Assembly: GCA_963788965.1 (NCBI GenBank)
Contig: CAWBIK010000006.1
Coordinates: 868,001 to 932,000 of the forward strand
From: QHXQ01 sp963788965
Lineage (GTDB): Bacteria > Acidobacteriota > Blastocatellia > Pyrinomonadales > Pyrinomonadaceae
Direction: 5' to 3'
Length of the DNA stretch: 64,000 bases
A program made the position numbers and the translations under genes. The notes under the pieces are model-generated. The model saw nothing but the letters and a program-made list of their open reading frames with translations, ran no database searches and had not been told where the DNA came from. Positions 63,023 to 64,000 of the stretch are shown here, piece by piece (position 1 is the stretch's first letter; every line of letters begins with the position of its first letter).

Positions 63023-64000
63023 ATGAATAGAGAAAGAATAGGCTCACGTCGGCTGTGGGGTGCGGCGCTCTTGTGCGTCGTGCTGTGCGTCGGCGGTGCG
63101 CTGGCGGCGCGCAAGTTGACCGCGCCGGCCCGCACCGCTAACAGCCCCGCGCCCGCGCGCGCAAAGGTTAGCGCCGCGCGGCCAAACGCCGCCGCACCGG
63201 CTGCGCCGAACACGCAAGCCGACGCAATCGCGCCCGCCAACCACACGCCCGAACCGGGCGGCAAGATCGTGTTCGCCAGCGAGCGCGACGGCAACTATGA
63301 AATCTACACGATGAATCAGGACGGCGGCGGCCAGACACGTCTGACCAACAGCCCGTTCATGGATCGTGAACCCGCTTGGTCGCCCGACGGCACTAAGGTC
63401 GCTTTCGTCAGCGACCGCGACGGCAACACCGAAATCTACGTGATGAACTCGACGGGCGACAACAACGGCTTCATCGCGCCGACCCGTTTGACCAATAACA
63501 CCGACGACGACACGCAACCCGTCTGGTCGCCCGACGGCACGAAGATCGCTTTCGTCAGCAGTCGCAGCGGCAACGACGAAATCTTCGTCATGAATGCCAA
63601 CGGCACAGGGCAGACGAACCTGACGAACAACGTTTACGACGACTTCGAGCCTGCATGGTCGCCCAACGGCTTGAAGCTCGCTTTCACCAGCACCCGCGAC
63701 TTCAACGAAGAAATCTACACGATGGACGCGACGGGCGCGAATGCGGCCAACGTCAGCAACAATGCCGGTGAAGATCGTCATCCGTCGTGGGGCGGCACTA
63801 AGATCGCTTTCCAATCCACGCGCGACGGCAACGACGAAATCTACATCATGAATCAAGACGGGGCGGCGCAGACGCGGCTGACCAACAACGCCGCGCTCGA
63901 TCAAGAGCCGTGGCTTTCGACCGACGGCACGCGCGTCGCCTTCGCCACGAACCGCGACAACGGCGGCGTCGCCTTTGAGGTCTATGTCATGAACGCGACG
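63023..64000 (+). CDS. PD40/TolB-like beta-propeller protein (3' end beyond the window)
   Basis: 326 residues are visible, with no stop before the window edge. ATG 63023 follows GAAGGAGC. A signal peptide (RRLWGAALLCVVLCVGGALA) and an Ala/Pro-rich linker (about 30-80) precede WD40-like PD40 repeats. Repeats are marked by GKIVFASERDGNYEIYTMN, REPAWSPDGTKVAFVSDRDG, QPVWSPDGTKIAFVSSRSG, EPAWSPNGLKLAFTSTRD and HPSWGGTKIAFQSTRDG. TolB-like propellers bind partner proteins in the envelope or act as extracellular sensors. The remaining length and any C-terminal domain are unknown. Confidence 0.85.
   Translation, partial: MNRERIGSRRLWGAALLCVVLCVGGALAARKLTAPARTANSPAPARAKVSAARPNAAAPAAPNTQADAIAPANHTPEPGGKIVFASERDGNYEIYTMNQDGGGQTRLTNSPFMDREPAWSPDGTKVAFVSDRDGNTEIYVMNSTGDNNGFIAPTRLTNNTDDDTQPVWSPDGTKIAFVSSRSGNDEIFVMNANGTGQTNLTNNVYDDFEPAWSPNGLKLAFTSTRDFNEEIYTMDATGANAANVSNNAGEDRHPSWGGTKIAFQSTRDGNDEIYIMNQDGAAQTRLTNNAALDQEPWLSTDGTRVAFATNRDNGGVAFEVYVMNAT

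Overview
The window is a high-GC bacterial chromosome segment with dense coding on both strands and no rRNA, tRNA, transposase, integrase, phage gene or CRISPR array that I could recognise. The gene content suggests an Acidobacteriota genome, perhaps Blastocatellia (subdivision 4). Pointers are an ElbD-like ether-lipid enzyme, a TonB protein with an N-terminal zinc ribbon, a carboxypeptidase-regulatory/beta-barrel outer-membrane protein, many PD40/LVIVD propeller and DUF4331/DUF3309/DUF6328/DUF4328 proteins, and very repeat-rich intergenic spacers. This placement is inference.

Layout. 0-5 kb: two DppBC-type ABC permeases, UbiE/MenG methyltransferase and a zinc-motif-less M16 peptidase homologue (minus strand). 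4.8-9 kb: a TonB-family protein, an aspartate aminotransferase, a small Lys-rich protein and CoaD. 9-14.8 kb: MetH, a PlsC-type acyltransferase and a diacylglycerol-kinase-like lipid kinase (plus strand). 14.8-22 kb: a convergent minus-strand unit of a LarA-like protein, a 1461-aa reductase/AMP-ligase/carrier/acyltransferase fusion (ElbD-like) and an NAD-dependent epimerase. 12.8-22 kb therefore reads as a lipid region. 22-30 kb: prolyl oligopeptidase, a HAD phosphatase, a cyclic-phosphate-type receiver protein, exonuclease III, an SDR, a histidine phosphatase, NAD(P)HX dehydratase and a DUF4328 membrane protein.

30.3-43.6 kb is one long minus-strand block encoding the reductive pyrimidine catabolic route: PreT/PreA dihydropyrimidine dehydrogenase, dihydropyrimidinase, a beta-ureidopropionase-type amidohydrolase, a class III aminotransferase for beta-alanine, an aldehyde dehydrogenase and an NCS1 nucleobase transporter. 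Two tandem unknown paralogues, a radical SAM protein and two small membrane proteins are interleaved. 43.8-46.3 kb: an acyl-CoA synthetase and an internally duplicated DUF6328 protein.

46.8-64 kb is rich in secreted haem and envelope proteins: a di-haem oxidoreductase, a decahaem cytochrome fused to an LVIVD propeller beside an outer-membrane barrel protein, a double GlcG/HbpS-domain protein, a DUF4331 protein and a PD40 propeller protein that runs off the end. An amino-acid ABC transporter and a ferredoxin/metallo-beta-lactamase fusion sit among them.

Two cross-cutting patterns stand out. First, at least nine genes, including the normally essential coaD, are broken by single-base frameshifts. 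Most of the +1 events are an extra G next to a GGCC site, which looks like a systematic sequencing error more than decay. Second, many intergenic gaps hold inverted repeats or clusters of near-identical short words, some of which supply the last codons of the neighbouring gene.
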